NCBI RefSeq assembly: GCF_004118155.1
Contig: NZ_SAIQ01000001.1
Span: 248,001 to 312,000, forward strand
Direction: 5' to 3'
DNA: 64,000 nt
DNA from: Edaphocola flava
GTDB taxonomy: Bacteria; Bacteroidota; Bacteroidia; Chitinophagales; Chitinophagaceae
Below, piece by piece: positions 32,119 to 41,800 of this stretch (positions are counted from its first letter, which is position 1; each line of letters starts with the position of its first letter). Both the position numbers and the translations under genes were made by a program. The notes beneath the pieces are model-generated. The model was not told the origin of the DNA and searched no databases. It worked only from the letters and a program-made list of their open reading frames with translations.

Positions 32119-34224
32119 ATGACCGGTACCTTCTGTTTTCAGATAAAGAGGCTGCAGACCGTGGCCTTATGCTGTATGCTGCTGCTTACCAGCAATGCTT
32201 TTGCGCAGCAACAGGTACCAGCTGCTGATACGGCCAAAAACAGCAATACAGCCTTTATCGAGATCCTGAATTCGACCTATACTGATATTGTAAAGCAAGG
32301 CACAGAACAGATCACCCGCATAGTGGGCGATGTAAAACTGCGTAACGGCAGTGATATCCTGTATTGTGACAGTGCTGTACTGTACCAGAACCAGAAGGTG
32401 GCAGAAGCGTTCGGTAATGTATCGATAGAACAGGCCGATGGTACACAGGCATTTGCCGATTACCTGAAATATACCGGTGGTACCAAGATCGTGTATATGA
32501 AGGGTGATGTGGTATTGAATGACAGCAAAGGCAATAGTTTATGGTCTGATGAGGTGGATTATAACCTGGCCACGAAAGTGGGCAAATACTACCATAACGG
32601 TACTTTACAGAATGAAGCGACACTGCTCTCCAGCAAATCGGGCGAGTATAACCTGAAAACAAAAGATGCGCGCTTTAAAGGGGATGTTGTGGTGAATGAT
32701 CCGGAGTATACGGTTACTTCTGAGGACATCGGCTATAATACCGATACCCGTGTGGTAAAATTCTTTGCTCCATCCATTGTGCAGAATGACAATACTTACC
32801 TGGTTGCCAAAGCCGGGACCTATGATGCTGAGCATAAAATAGCGAAGTTCAAAGGGCGCTCCAACATCATCCACAATGCGCAGTTTATAGAGGCCGATGA
32901 CCTGAAGTATAACCGTGTCTCCGGCTGGGCTGTAGCTACCGGGAATGTTGTTGCGATCGATACTTCAATGAAAACAACCTTATACAGTGGCTTTGCCATG
33001 TATAATGAACTTACAGAGAAAATGACGGCGACCGACCATCCGATCATGAAACGAAAAGATGGTAAGGATAGTATATTTATCATTGCAGATACGGTGTTTA
33101 GCGAACCTATAGCCAACCTGCAAAGACCTGATGCCGGGCCTATAGACACGGCGAAACTGCAGCTGGACAAACTGATCAATGCAATGCAACAAGGTGTGGA
33201 AGTGGACAGTACCAAACTACTGTTCCGCTCTTCCGTTAAGGATAGCACTGCATCATTAACAGGAAAAGACAGTACAGCTCACCTGAAAGGAAAAGACAGT
33301 CTGCTGGTGCAACCCGTAACAGACAGCCTGAACATACCGGAAGAGCCTGCATTGGAATTGCCACAGATGAATGTGGCTGCAGATGATTCTTTGCTGGTAG
33401 ATACCGATACGGTGGGCGCTGTAACTGATAACCTGAAAACCTCATCTGAACGACCGGAAAGACCTAAGCAGCGTATCGGAGAAAATGCTGCACAAAAGAT
33501 ATATGATAAAGGAGATGGGAAAGAGGCCGATAAGCCGAGGTATTTTATTGCCTACCGTCATGTGAAGGTATATGCCGATTCGGCTCAGGCCAAATGTGAC
33601 AGCTTACGCTATGCACAGTCTGATTCATTAATGATCCTCTATAAAAATCCTGTGGTATGGGGACGTAAAAGCCAGATACTGGGCGATACGATTTATGCCC
33701 TGCTGGACAGCAGCAAGATACAGGAAGTATATGTGCCTAAAAATGCAATTGTGATCCAGCAGAATGGCCCGGAAACAGCAGGCATGTATGACCAGATCCA
33801 GGGTAACCGGATTCATGCTTTTTTTGTAAACAACGAACTGGACTCTGCTGTAGCCTACCCTAATGCAGAAACAATTTATTTTCCTAAAGATGATGAAGAG
33901 GCCTATATAGGAGCTTCCAGGGCATCAAGCAACAGGTTGCGGATACAGTTTAAAGAGCGTAAGGTAAAAATGATTTATTACCTGACCGATTTCAAGCAAA
34001 CGATGACCCCAATGATGCAGGTGGATCCGCAAAGTTTGCGCCTGAGCAGGTTTAAATGGCGGGAAGCCGAAAGACCAAAATCGCTGGAAGAGTTACTGGA
34101 ACATGCTACTCCATTCCAAAGGGAACAGATACTGGGCAAAAAGGCCGACAAAGAACCGGATGCTACAGATCCCAAACCCAAGCCAGAGAAGGCTACACCC
34201 AAAAAGAAAACAAAGAGAAAATAA
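32119..34224 (+). CDS. OstA-like protein (LptD N-terminal-domain related)
   Basis: A 701-residue exported protein. From ATG 32119 the signal peptide reads LQTVALCCMLLLTSNAFAQ; an upstream in-frame TTG is not used. The N-terminal half contains repeated OstA/LptA-type beta-jellyroll units, such as TRIVGDVKLRNGSDILYCDSA, IEQADGTQAFADYLKYTGG and KVYADSAQAKCDSLRYAQ, that carry lipopolysaccharide in LptA/LptD. The middle is acidic and repetitive (DSTASLTGKDSTAHLKGKDS), and the C-terminus is lysine-rich (KPEKATPKKKTKRK). No beta-barrel like that of LptD is present, so this is the periplasmic OstA-like protein common in Bacteroidota, probably in LPS transport. It runs close behind the PLP enzyme gene. 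Confidence 0.85.
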   Translation: MTGTFCFQIKRLQTVALCCMLLLTSNAFAQQQVPAADTAKNSNTAFIEILNSTYTDIVKQGTEQITRIVGDVKLRNGSDILYCDSAVLYQNQKVAEAFGNVSIEQADGTQAFADYLKYTGGTKIVYMKGDVVLNDSKGNSLWSDEVDYNLATKVGKYYHNGTLQNEATLLSSKSGEYNLKTKDARFKGDVVVNDPEYTVTSEDIGYNTDTRVVKFFAPSIVQNDNTYLVAKAGTYDAEHKIAKFKGRSNIIHNAQFIEADDLKYNRVSGWAVATGNVVAIDTSMKTTLYSGFAMYNELTEKMTATDHPIMKRKDGKDSIFIIADTVFSEPIANLQRPDAGPIDTAKLQLDKLINAMQQGVEVDSTKLLFRSSVKDSTASLTGKDSTAHLKGKDSLLVQPVTDSLNIPEEPALELPQMNVAADDSLLVDTDTVGAVTDNLKTSSERPERPKQRIGENAAQKIYDKGDGKEADKPRYFIAYRHVKVYADSAQAKCDSLRYAQSDSLMILYKNPVVWGRKSQILGDTIYALLDSSKIQEVYVPKNAIVIQQNGPETAGMYDQIQGNRIHAFFVNNELDSAVAYPNAETIYFPKDDEEAYIGASRASSNRLRIQFKERKVKMIYYLTDFKQTMTPMMQVDPQSLRLSRFKWREAERPKSLEELLEHATPFQREQILGKKADKEPDATDPKPKPEKATPKKKTKRK

Positions 34225-34231
34225 TCATAGC

Positions 34232-34256
34232 AAAAGGAGCCCAATGGGCTCCTTTT
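34232..34256 (+). terminator. Terminator after the OstA-like gene
   Basis: An 11-bp stem (aaaaggagccc/gggctcctttt) has a 3-base loop, followed by T-rich sequence on the plus strand. It lies 7 bp past the stop codon and faces a convergent gene. Confidence 0.78.
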
Positions 34257-34288
34257 ATATTTGGGTTGGTATGAATGATGAAATAAAC

Positions 34289-35614
34289 CTATTGCTTACT
34301 GATGCGTAAAGTTTGTACCGCATCACCAGCAGTGATTTTGAGTACATATACTCCTTTAGCTAAATGGTGCATATCTATTCCTGTTACAGGTTTTGCAGCG
34401 CTGTATACTTCCTCGCCAATGATATTATACATTTTTACGGTTGCATTGTTCACCTGTGTTTTCCAGCTGATATTCAGTTTATCGGTAACCGGATTAGGAT
34501 ACACGCCTGCTAATGCTACTGTAACGTTGGTCAGTGCAGTAGGACTGGTTGGTTTCACTTTTGTTGCCGTCTGGGTGAAGTTTCTGTTGCCGATGGCGCT
34601 ACCAGAAGCATCTACAGTTATATGCTCGTCTGCAATGGTTTCAAAATTAAGGGCATCAGGGAAGATTGTATATGTTCCTGCAGGCAGATTTGCAAAAGAG
34701 TAATGGCCTTGTGCATCTGTAGTGGTATGTGCCACTACTTTATCCGTTGCCTCATCTTTCAGGTAAATATCCATGTTGCTTACAGGATCTCCCACAGCCA
34801 GGGTCTGCCCTGCACCAGGTCGATTGGCTCCCTGAGTCACATTACCTCCGATAAAGCCAGGACCGGTCGTCTGCGCACCGCTGAGCATAAAGATGTTTTG
34901 GCCATAAACAGGCATAGTATTCGTATGATTAATGGTAGCAGCACTGTACCAGTATATAGAGCTCATATGATAGGTAGGTACCATATACAAGCCGCCATTA
35001 TTAATATTCAGTAAGTCCTGAGCCTTTACAAGATAATCGCCATTAGGCTTACCTGCAAAGTTGTACGCTACATAAATGGCATTGGTGGCACTTACGATCT
35101 GGGAGTCAACAGCAGTCAGCATATTGGTATTTGCATCGTGCTGAATGAGCCATACTTTAAAGGACAGGTTAGGGTAAACATAAGTAGGTGTTGTAATGCT
35201 ATCATATGGTGCAAAAATGTTACCATAGAGATTGGCATTGGGAGCAGGCGGGCCTGTAACCACAACGGTTTGCGTATCGTTTGCATTGCAAGAACCCAAT
35301 ACAGAAGAATCTGACATGGAAAGAATCACCTTATATGTACCGGGAGCATTGAAGGTATACTGTGCCGTACTCCCATTACCTCCGATGGAATTCATGTACG
35401 TCAGATACGAATTGTTTGTCAGCATCAGCAGTGCATAAGACTGGTACGAGGTGCTGCTGGCCACAGTCGTATTGGTAAAGGTGTACGTTAACGTGTTGGA
35501 ACCCGTTTGCGCATAAGTAAAGTCAGGGTTACAGGAAGGTTGCTGTGCATTTGCAGAACCCGATAGCAGCCATCCGGCAGCCAGGATAATAAGCGATAAA
35601 AATGTGCTTTTCAT
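34289..35614 (-). CDS. Secreted protein with PKD-like, SdrD-B-like and T9SS type A domains
   Basis: A 441-residue exported protein (signal peptide STFLSLIILAAGWLLSGSANAQ, start ATG 35614). The first ~100 mature residues form a PKD-like domain (LTYTFTNTTVASST ... FNAPGTYKVILSMSDSS). A domain of unclear fold spans about 130-230. Residues ~250-345 resemble a carboxypeptidase-regulatory or SdrD-B-type repeat (DPVSNMDIYLKDEATDKVVAHTTTDAQGHYSF). The C-terminal ~75 residues (GVYPNPVTDKLNIS ... KGVYVLKITAGDAVQTLRISKQ) are the T9SS type A sorting signal. It is likely an adhesin or a cell-surface structural protein. It is a single gene, convergent with the OstA-like gene. Confidence 0.84.
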   Translation of the reverse strand: MKSTFLSLIILAAGWLLSGSANAQQPSCNPDFTYAQTGSNTLTYTFTNTTVASSTSYQSYALLMLTNNSYLTYMNSIGGNGSTAQYTFNAPGTYKVILSMSDSSVLGSCNANDTQTVVVTGPPAPNANLYGNIFAPYDSITTPTYVYPNLSFKVWLIQHDANTNMLTAVDSQIVSATNAIYVAYNFAGKPNGDYLVKAQDLLNINNGGLYMVPTYHMSSIYWYSAATINHTNTMPVYGQNIFMLSGAQTTGPGFIGGNVTQGANRPGAGQTLAVGDPVSNMDIYLKDEATDKVVAHTTTDAQGHYSFANLPAGTYTIFPDALNFETIADEHITVDASGSAIGNRNFTQTATKVKPTSPTALTNVTVALAGVYPNPVTDKLNISWKTQVNNATVKMYNIIGEEVYSAAKPVTGIDMHHLAKGVYVLKITAGDAVQTLRISKQ

Positions 35615-35711
35615 AATGATCATTTAAGGTTACAGAATAAAGGGGATTGAAAAATTAGTTGTCGTAATGATAATGACGATTGGTCAAAACAGTTTGTTAG
35701 TATGCTGATCA

Positions 35712-37556
35712 TTATTTTTTGCGGGTACCGAACAGTTTGTATCCTGCAGACAATCTAAAATAGGCCTGGGAAAATACTTGTCGTATACCTGGTTCCGTAA
35801 GGCTACCATAACCGGAAAGATTTTGCTGCATCAGCAGATCGATCATTAATCTCTCGCGCAGCGTATAACTAAGACCAAGACTATAGCCAAAACGCATGGG
35901 GCTTGTATTGGCGGGTAATGCCAATGGCTTGTACTCTGCAAATGATGTGCTGCCGGGATGAGCAAATTTTGCAGATGCGGCGGGTGCCACAGTATCTGTA
36001 GTGTTCAGCACGGTATCGGTAATCGTAAAGCCCGATATTGTCTGTAGTTTATTGTTCCACAGCACAAGCTTGCCAAAAGTAAAATTCACCCCTGCCATAA
36101 CCGAAAACTGCGGGTTTATTTTATAGCGGAGAAAAAGCGGTAACTCCAGTTCCGTAAAGTTCTTTTTCATTTCTACAGAAGCGATTATAGAATCATACGT
36201 TTGCCGGTATGCATAATCATATGTATATCCGGAACTATCATCTCCCCGGACATTGAACATCCTGGAAGTAGTTGCTCCGGCCTGGAAATAGTTACCGGCC
36301 TGGATCAGCGTACGATTCAACTGCGCCACTTTAATGCCGGGCTGCAATAAAAAGCTCCACCGGTCTGAAAGTTGTACTTCTCCGAATACAGAACCCACAT
36401 ATTTACCCGATGTAAAACTACTGAAACCGGTTTCATACCCGGCTTTAATACCCAGAAAGAGGTTCAGGGATTTCCTGATTTTCTGCTCTTCAGCAAGGGT
36501 CATTTTTTGCGCAGGCGGCAGTTTAACCGCTGCAGGCTGCTGCATTTTCTTTTCCGACAGGCGGGCCACTTTACCGCGCGTTACCGTTTCCTTTTTCCCT
36601 GCGGCCTCTACCCTGTCTCCGGATGCTTTTGTTACGTTTGCTACAGCAGGTTCTATATTTTCTATTGTATAGTTTACTGCGGCATTTTGCTCCGGAACGT
36701 ATTTTCCTTGCGCCGCATTGGAGGTATCTGAAGCGCCTTTAAATGCAACTTTATGAAACACGATAGCCTCCGGCGATTGGTCTATAATATCCGGCGGCTC
36801 CGGTGCATGATCCTGCGCGGCATTGTCTAATGTAACCTTATCTTTATTGAGTTCTGGTACTTCGGCAATATTTCGGTCATTCGCCATCTTTTTAGCTGTA
36901 ACCGTAGGATCAAGCGGTGTATTGAATGCCGGTTCCGGTTGTACGGGGTTCCCAACAAATGGTATATGCTTACCTGCCTGCACGGCTTCACTTCCTTTTA
37001 ATGATCTGTCCCCGGTAGTACTAAGGTGAGCAGAAACAGGGGTAATACTGCCGCTTAGCGTCTTTCCTGCGCTGCTACGACCAGAAGGCCCAGGGATCGA
37101 TGATAAGGTACGCTTAGCCTTATCATGTTGCTCCATAGCAGAGACGCCTGTGTTAGCGGCAATGCGAGCCACATCCTCCTGATGTCCCATCTGCTGTTGT
37201 GCTGCTTTCCCGGCCTCTGGCTCGGCGTCCACAATACCCTTTGCAGGTGCTGCTGTAGGATGTTCAGCTGCATCATCCTGCCCAGAGATACTGCGCTCCT
37301 TGCCCGCTACTAATGCTGATCCGGCCTGATATTGTACCGTTAAAGAGGCGCCACTCCACAAATAGGCAATGCCCCCTACTGCAACGATCAGTGCTGCGAG
37401 CGATGCAATAAACCCTTTGCCGAAAGTCCGGCGTTCAGGAGGATGCTCTTTCAATTTTTCTTCCAAGCCCTCCCATACCGATGCCGGGGGCTGTTCACGG
37501 GCACCCGCCAGCTGCTCCAGGAAAAATTGATCAATATTTTTTTTATTCTTATCCAT
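35712..37556 (-). CDS. Candidate dual-membrane anti-sigma factor (cytoplasmic N-terminus, periplasmic linker, outer membrane barrel)
   Basis: A 614-residue protein encoded 3 bp behind an ECF sigma factor. Residues 1-45 are cytoplasmic and hydrophilic (ASVWEGLEEKLKEHPPERR), fitting a sigma-binding segment. Residues ~48-68 are one transmembrane helix (FIASLAALIVAVGGIAYLW). Residues ~70-350 are a long, low-complexity, Ala/Pro/Glu-rich region with no fold, long enough to cross the periplasm. Residues ~360-614 form amphipathic beta strands ending in YFRLSAGYKLF, which read as an outer membrane beta-barrel of the PorT-like group. One protein would then span both membranes. Dual-membrane-spanning anti-sigma factors of this design (the Dma family of Bacteroides thetaiotaomicron) are known; this looks like a homolog of that concept. 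It probably responds to an envelope signal. Confidence 0.8.
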   Translation of the reverse strand: MDKNKKNIDQFFLEQLAGAREQPPASVWEGLEEKLKEHPPERRTFGKGFIASLAALIVAVGGIAYLWSGASLTVQYQAGSALVAGKERSISGQDDAAEHPTAAPAKGIVDAEPEAGKAAQQQMGHQEDVARIAANTGVSAMEQHDKAKRTLSSIPGPSGRSSAGKTLSGSITPVSAHLSTTGDRSLKGSEAVQAGKHIPFVGNPVQPEPAFNTPLDPTVTAKKMANDRNIAEVPELNKDKVTLDNAAQDHAPEPPDIIDQSPEAIVFHKVAFKGASDTSNAAQGKYVPEQNAAVNYTIENIEPAVANVTKASGDRVEAAGKKETVTRGKVARLSEKKMQQPAAVKLPPAQKMTLAEEQKIRKSLNLFLGIKAGYETGFSSFTSGKYVGSVFGEVQLSDRWSFLLQPGIKVAQLNRTLIQAGNYFQAGATTSRMFNVRGDDSSGYTYDYAYRQTYDSIIASVEMKKNFTELELPLFLRYKINPQFSVMAGVNFTFGKLVLWNNKLQTISGFTITDTVLNTTDTVAPAASAKFAHPGSTSFAEYKPLALPANTSPMRFGYSLGLSYTLRERLMIDLLMQQNLSGYGSLTEPGIRQVFSQAYFRLSAGYKLFGTRKK

Positions 37557-37559
37557 TGC

Positions 37560-38114
37560 TCACATTAAAGCGTCAATCTTTTCTTTTAATCTGCGTCGGG
37601 CATCGCTTAAATGCCACCTGCTGTTGTTTTCAGTTATACCCAGCAACTGTCCTATTTCTTTATGAGAGAAATCATCAAATACAAATAAGTTAAATACACT
37701 TCTCTGGACATCGGGTAAACTATGAATCATAGCGATCAGTTCATGATAAGCCAGCTTGCCAATACTCGTTTCGGGAACAGGAATCTCCTGCTCTGTCAGT
37801 TCTGTTCGTACAATCTGGTCCTGCTTTATCTTTTTGCGTAAAAAATCCATTGTGGCATTAACCGTAATCCGGTACATCCAGCCTTCAAAGGAACCTGTAC
37901 AGGTATATTGCCCGATATGGGTCAGAATCTTAAAGAAGGCTTCATTCAGAATTTCTCCCGCAGGGGCTGCATCATACACATACCTGCGGATGGTTGCATA
38001 CAATTCGGGGGCATAGCGATCATATAACTTCTTTTGCGCACGTTTATCTTTCGCAATACATTGCTCAATAAGCATAGCCAACGGCGCTTCAATACCTGAA
38101 ACGCTGTTGTCCAT
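37560..38114 (-). CDS. ECF-type RNA polymerase sigma factor
   Basis: A 184-residue sigma-70 family ECF factor starting at ATG 38114 (a frame open to 38150 starts with TTG and is less likely). Region 2 spans about 18-85 (AQKKLYDRYAPELYATIRRYVYDAA ... FEGWMYRITVNATMDFLRKK), and region 4 has the helix-turn-helix FSHKEIGQLLGITENNSRWHLSDARRRLKEK. No sigma 3 domain is present, as expected for ECF factors. It is followed 3 bp later by the anti-sigma candidate, so translational coupling is likely and the pair works together. The regulon is unknown. Confidence 0.93.
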   Translation of the reverse strand: MDNSVSGIEAPLAMLIEQCIAKDKRAQKKLYDRYAPELYATIRRYVYDAAPAGEILNEAFFKILTHIGQYTCTGSFEGWMYRITVNATMDFLRKKIKQDQIVRTELTEQEIPVPETSIGKLAYHELIAMIHSLPDVQRSVFNLFVFDDFSHKEIGQLLGITENNSRWHLSDARRRLKEKIDALM

Positions 38115-38248
38115 TTGTATGATTGCGGTTTGTTTTTCGTCGAGTTTCAAAATGCCTTTTGGGATCTGGTGTACACATGCAAAGGGTACTCCTTAGCAAT
38201 GACGTTCCAAAATAATCAAACGTTAGGATTTATTTTACTATTTATAAA

Positions 38249-38733
38249 AAACTGAGTGTCCGCTTAAAGGAAACAAAGACTAGCATTATGATTTAAGTAT
38301 CCTATATATCTTTTGCTACCTTTTGCCTTGATGCAAAAGGTACCGCCAAAAAATCAAGGCTGTATAAATCCCTGGCTAAAAATCAATGTGTCGGTCGGTC
38401 GCAAACCAGACTCGCTGCGCTCAGACAGTGGTTTCCGACTGAATCGACCGAGCCAATGATTTTATGAACGCCGGATTTATAAGGCCTTTTGGAGCGATCT
38501 GTGCTGTACGGATCGCTTGTTGTTTTCATCACAGCGATAGCCATTTTGGAGTGGAGCTGCGATCGTTGAGCATCGAATGCATCACACGTTAAGCTCAGAC
38601 GATCAATGCACGCAACGATACAAAATGGCGGTGCACCGCAATCGCCTTGATGAAAACAAAGGCATTTTTGGTCCTTTTGTTGCCGGACAAAAGGACGAAG
38701 AAAATAGTTTACTATATGGGGTAGTCAGTTTAT
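38249..38733 (+). repeat. Hairpin-rich intergenic repeat, copy C (subfamily 1)
   Basis: Closely similar to copy A over ~485 bp, with small indels. These include an extra ggtc in the tcggtcggtcg stretch that would break any shared reading frame. All hairpins are kept: ctaccttttgcc/gcaaaaggta, the nested ataaatcc/ggatttat stem with the gcaaacca/tggttt core, gatctgt/acggatc, the gttttcatca/tgatgaaaac stem enclosing ccattttg/caaaatgg, and the terminal gtccttttgt/acaaaaggac. It sits between the sigma factor gene and the terminator at 38845-38880. Some stems keep pairing despite base changes between A and C, which favours a structured function. Confidence 0.85.
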
Positions 38734-38844
38734 AAAATAGTATCACATGATAGTGACATCCGTGTTAATGCGGTATCAGATTAAAGCCTAAAAAGCCTGA
38801 ATCTATATGAAAATGCTCCATACACAAACCCGGTTATACCCATA

Positions 38845-38880
38845 AAAAGAAGAGCGGCACCGGGGTGCCGCTCTTCTTTT
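38845..38880 (-). terminator. Terminator after the choice-of-anchor I gene
   Basis: A perfect 17-bp stem (core agagcggcacc/ggtgccgctct) with a 2-base loop lies 16 bp past the stop of the minus-strand gene at 38896. The outer ends are A-rich and T-rich. Confidence 0.86.
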
Positions 38881-38895
38881 ATCATCAGAAAACTG

Positions 38896-41800
38896 TTATA
38901 GCTTCTGTACTTTAACCGTTCCGCTGCGTTGTGCATCTTTATACTGGATAAAGTATGCTCCCGCAGGAACAGATTGCAGGTTCAGCGTTTTCAGGTTGCC
39001 ATTCATATGGTCTTCCAGGATCACTTTACCGGTAATATCCATTACCTGTATAGCCGCATTTTTCACGGCTCCTTCAACCAGCAGATTAACCTCTGCGGTA
39101 GCCGGATTAGGGAATGCATAACAGAACGTTGCTGCTGCTACAGATCCTGTAGTAGTGGGCAGAAATGGTTTTACTTCGTAAATACTCAAGGAAGAAGAAA
39201 CTTCATTGGCCAGGATCACATAAGGCTTTCCGGTCGGAGAGCTTACAGAATCGATATAGATGATACCCTCTGCACCATTGTCTCCGCCATAGGTAGCCAG
39301 GTTGCGGGTATTTTTATAATCTACAAATACCGGTGCGGCAGGATTGGTAATGTCATATGCCATACAACCACCGGTTCTTTCCAGGGCTATAAATGCATAG
39401 TGCTTATCTCCGATCTTCGCTACAGCAACGCCTTCCGGCTCAGGGCCTTTATCATCACTGCGATTTTTGAACGTATTATTGCTGTTGCTCGCATTAAATA
39501 CTGCATGGTATTGCGGATGCTGCGCTGTGATCAGTTCAAAATCCTGTCCGTTATCAGAAACCAGTGCACCGGTCGTTCCGTTCCAGATAGAGAAAGAACG
39601 GCTACCGAATGCATGGATTTCATCAAAGTCACCATCACCATCTGTATCTCCGGAAGCAGTAGTCACATTCAAGCGACCAAGGTTTGCTTTCAGGAAGGCA
39701 GCATTAGGGAATACTACAGGATCCAGTGTATAAGTAGCTGCACCTAAACGTACCACTTCTGCGTAAGCATTGTACTCACGGGCATCACCTTCATTGGCCG
39801 TAACCAGGTATGTTTGTCCGTTAACGGAATAAGAGGCAATCGCATCCGGCATATACAAACCTTTGATCGGCCAGTTAGCCAGGGCAATACTGTCGCTCTG
39901 GTCATTCACATCCAGTGCATTCTTGACCAAGCTATGGTCTTTCGTTCCTAAAGGCAATACATCGGTAATCGTGCTGGTAGCCAGGTCTATTACCGCAATA
40001 GCATTATTTTCCTGGCAGGTAACCCATGCCTTAGAATTGTCGGCCGCAATGGTAATGTACTCCGGCTCCATATCCTGTGCTACAGTAGCATTAGGTCCGA
40101 AGATGCGCACTCCGGAAGCTTTCAGTGTGGCCGCCTGTGCATTGAAGGCCTGGAAGTCAGCTGTAGATACATTGCTCTGTGTCAGATTCGCTACACCACC
40201 GCTGATATCAATGATCGATACAGAACCCTCCGGATCGATAGTATAGTCAGACTTAGGTTGTCCCTCATTTGCCGTCAGTACTTTATTACCATCGTGTGTG
40301 AAAGTAATCATATCCGGCATAGCGCCTACAGTTACCGATTTAATGAATACCCCGTTAGTATCGAAGAATACAGCCTTACCCGGATTTTCCGGTACCAGGT
40401 CTTCTACTGCCGCTACTACAATACCATTCTTTGTGGCTACAGAATTGATGTTGCCATAAGTCGGGTTGATCACGATAGAATTAACCGCTACAGGGTTTGC
40501 CGGATTATGAAAATCTACGATATCAATTTTACCACCGATAGAGTTTGCAATGAACAGGCGTTTAGATTGCTTGTCATAGGCAACGATCTCAGCAGAGTTA
40601 TTGCCTGCTGTATGATTCTGATAAGAAGTAACATGGTTCAGGAAGTCAGATTTTGTCGCTATCGGTGCCTGCTTATCATCATCCAGGATAAAGGCAGTGA
40701 AGAGATTGGCACTTGCAACCGGTAAGGTTACATTTACCGGGTTGGCAAAACGCACAGCAAAGTATTCAGCATTTTCAGGAATATTATCATTGGCAATGGT
40801 GACCGTAATAGTATCATTTACATTATTGGCACCAGCCGGCCAGTTAAAGGTCAGGTTAGCAGGCATCGTAAAGTCTGTGCCGCTGGTAGCGGTACCACCA
40901 GGAACCAGTTCGATATCTACCGAAGCAGGATTGGCAATGCCCCCTACTATATTCGCTACAATTTTCAGTTCCAGTTGCTGTTCATTTACCGCAACGGCGC
41001 TACCTGCAAAACTGATGATACCGCTTACAGGTGTAACTGCAGGAGCAGGATATACACCTGGTGTGGCTCTTACAGTTCCACCAGCCGGAGCCGGATTCAC
41101 TTCATTTACCGGAACGATCCAGTTTGCACCCACATTATTGTCAAGCGTAGCAGCAGTCAGTTCGTAAGAGAAACCGTACAGACCAGCAGGACTCGCAGGC
41201 CAGCCGTTTGTACCGGCATAATAGTGTACAGAGTCTACTGTCTGGTTCAATGAATTGCGGATCACAAGGATATCGTCAGAAGAGCTTAAACCCGCGCCCA
41301 GCATATAGATAACCGGTACATTCAGGATTGTATCTGCGGTATTAGGACTGGTAGAGAAAACTACATTAGCCCCCGCAGGCAGGTTCATTACCGGGAAGTT
41401 ACCACTGGTACCCTCGGCCCATTTCAGGCCACCCAATGCAGCTGTTGTAGTACCGGCATTATATACCTCTATCATCTCCATATTATTCGGAGAGTGGATG
41501 ATTTCTGTAATCACAAGGTTAGGCGAAGACTGGTTCCATATAAGGTCTGCAGTATCAGCCACATTCGCAATACCATTGGCGTTCACTACACCATTAATAG
41601 CCAGGGTATAAGCCGTACCATCTACCAGCGGAGCATGGGTCAGCACTACAGAATCGGTACCCGACAGTGTAGCCGCTGTTACCGCCAGGGCTGGGTTCAG
41701 TACATAATGACTGGTATTGGTTGCAGAAGCTGCAGTCACCGCCTGGTTGAACTTTACAGAGGTACTGGTTGCACTGTTTTGTCTGAATGAGGTTACAACA

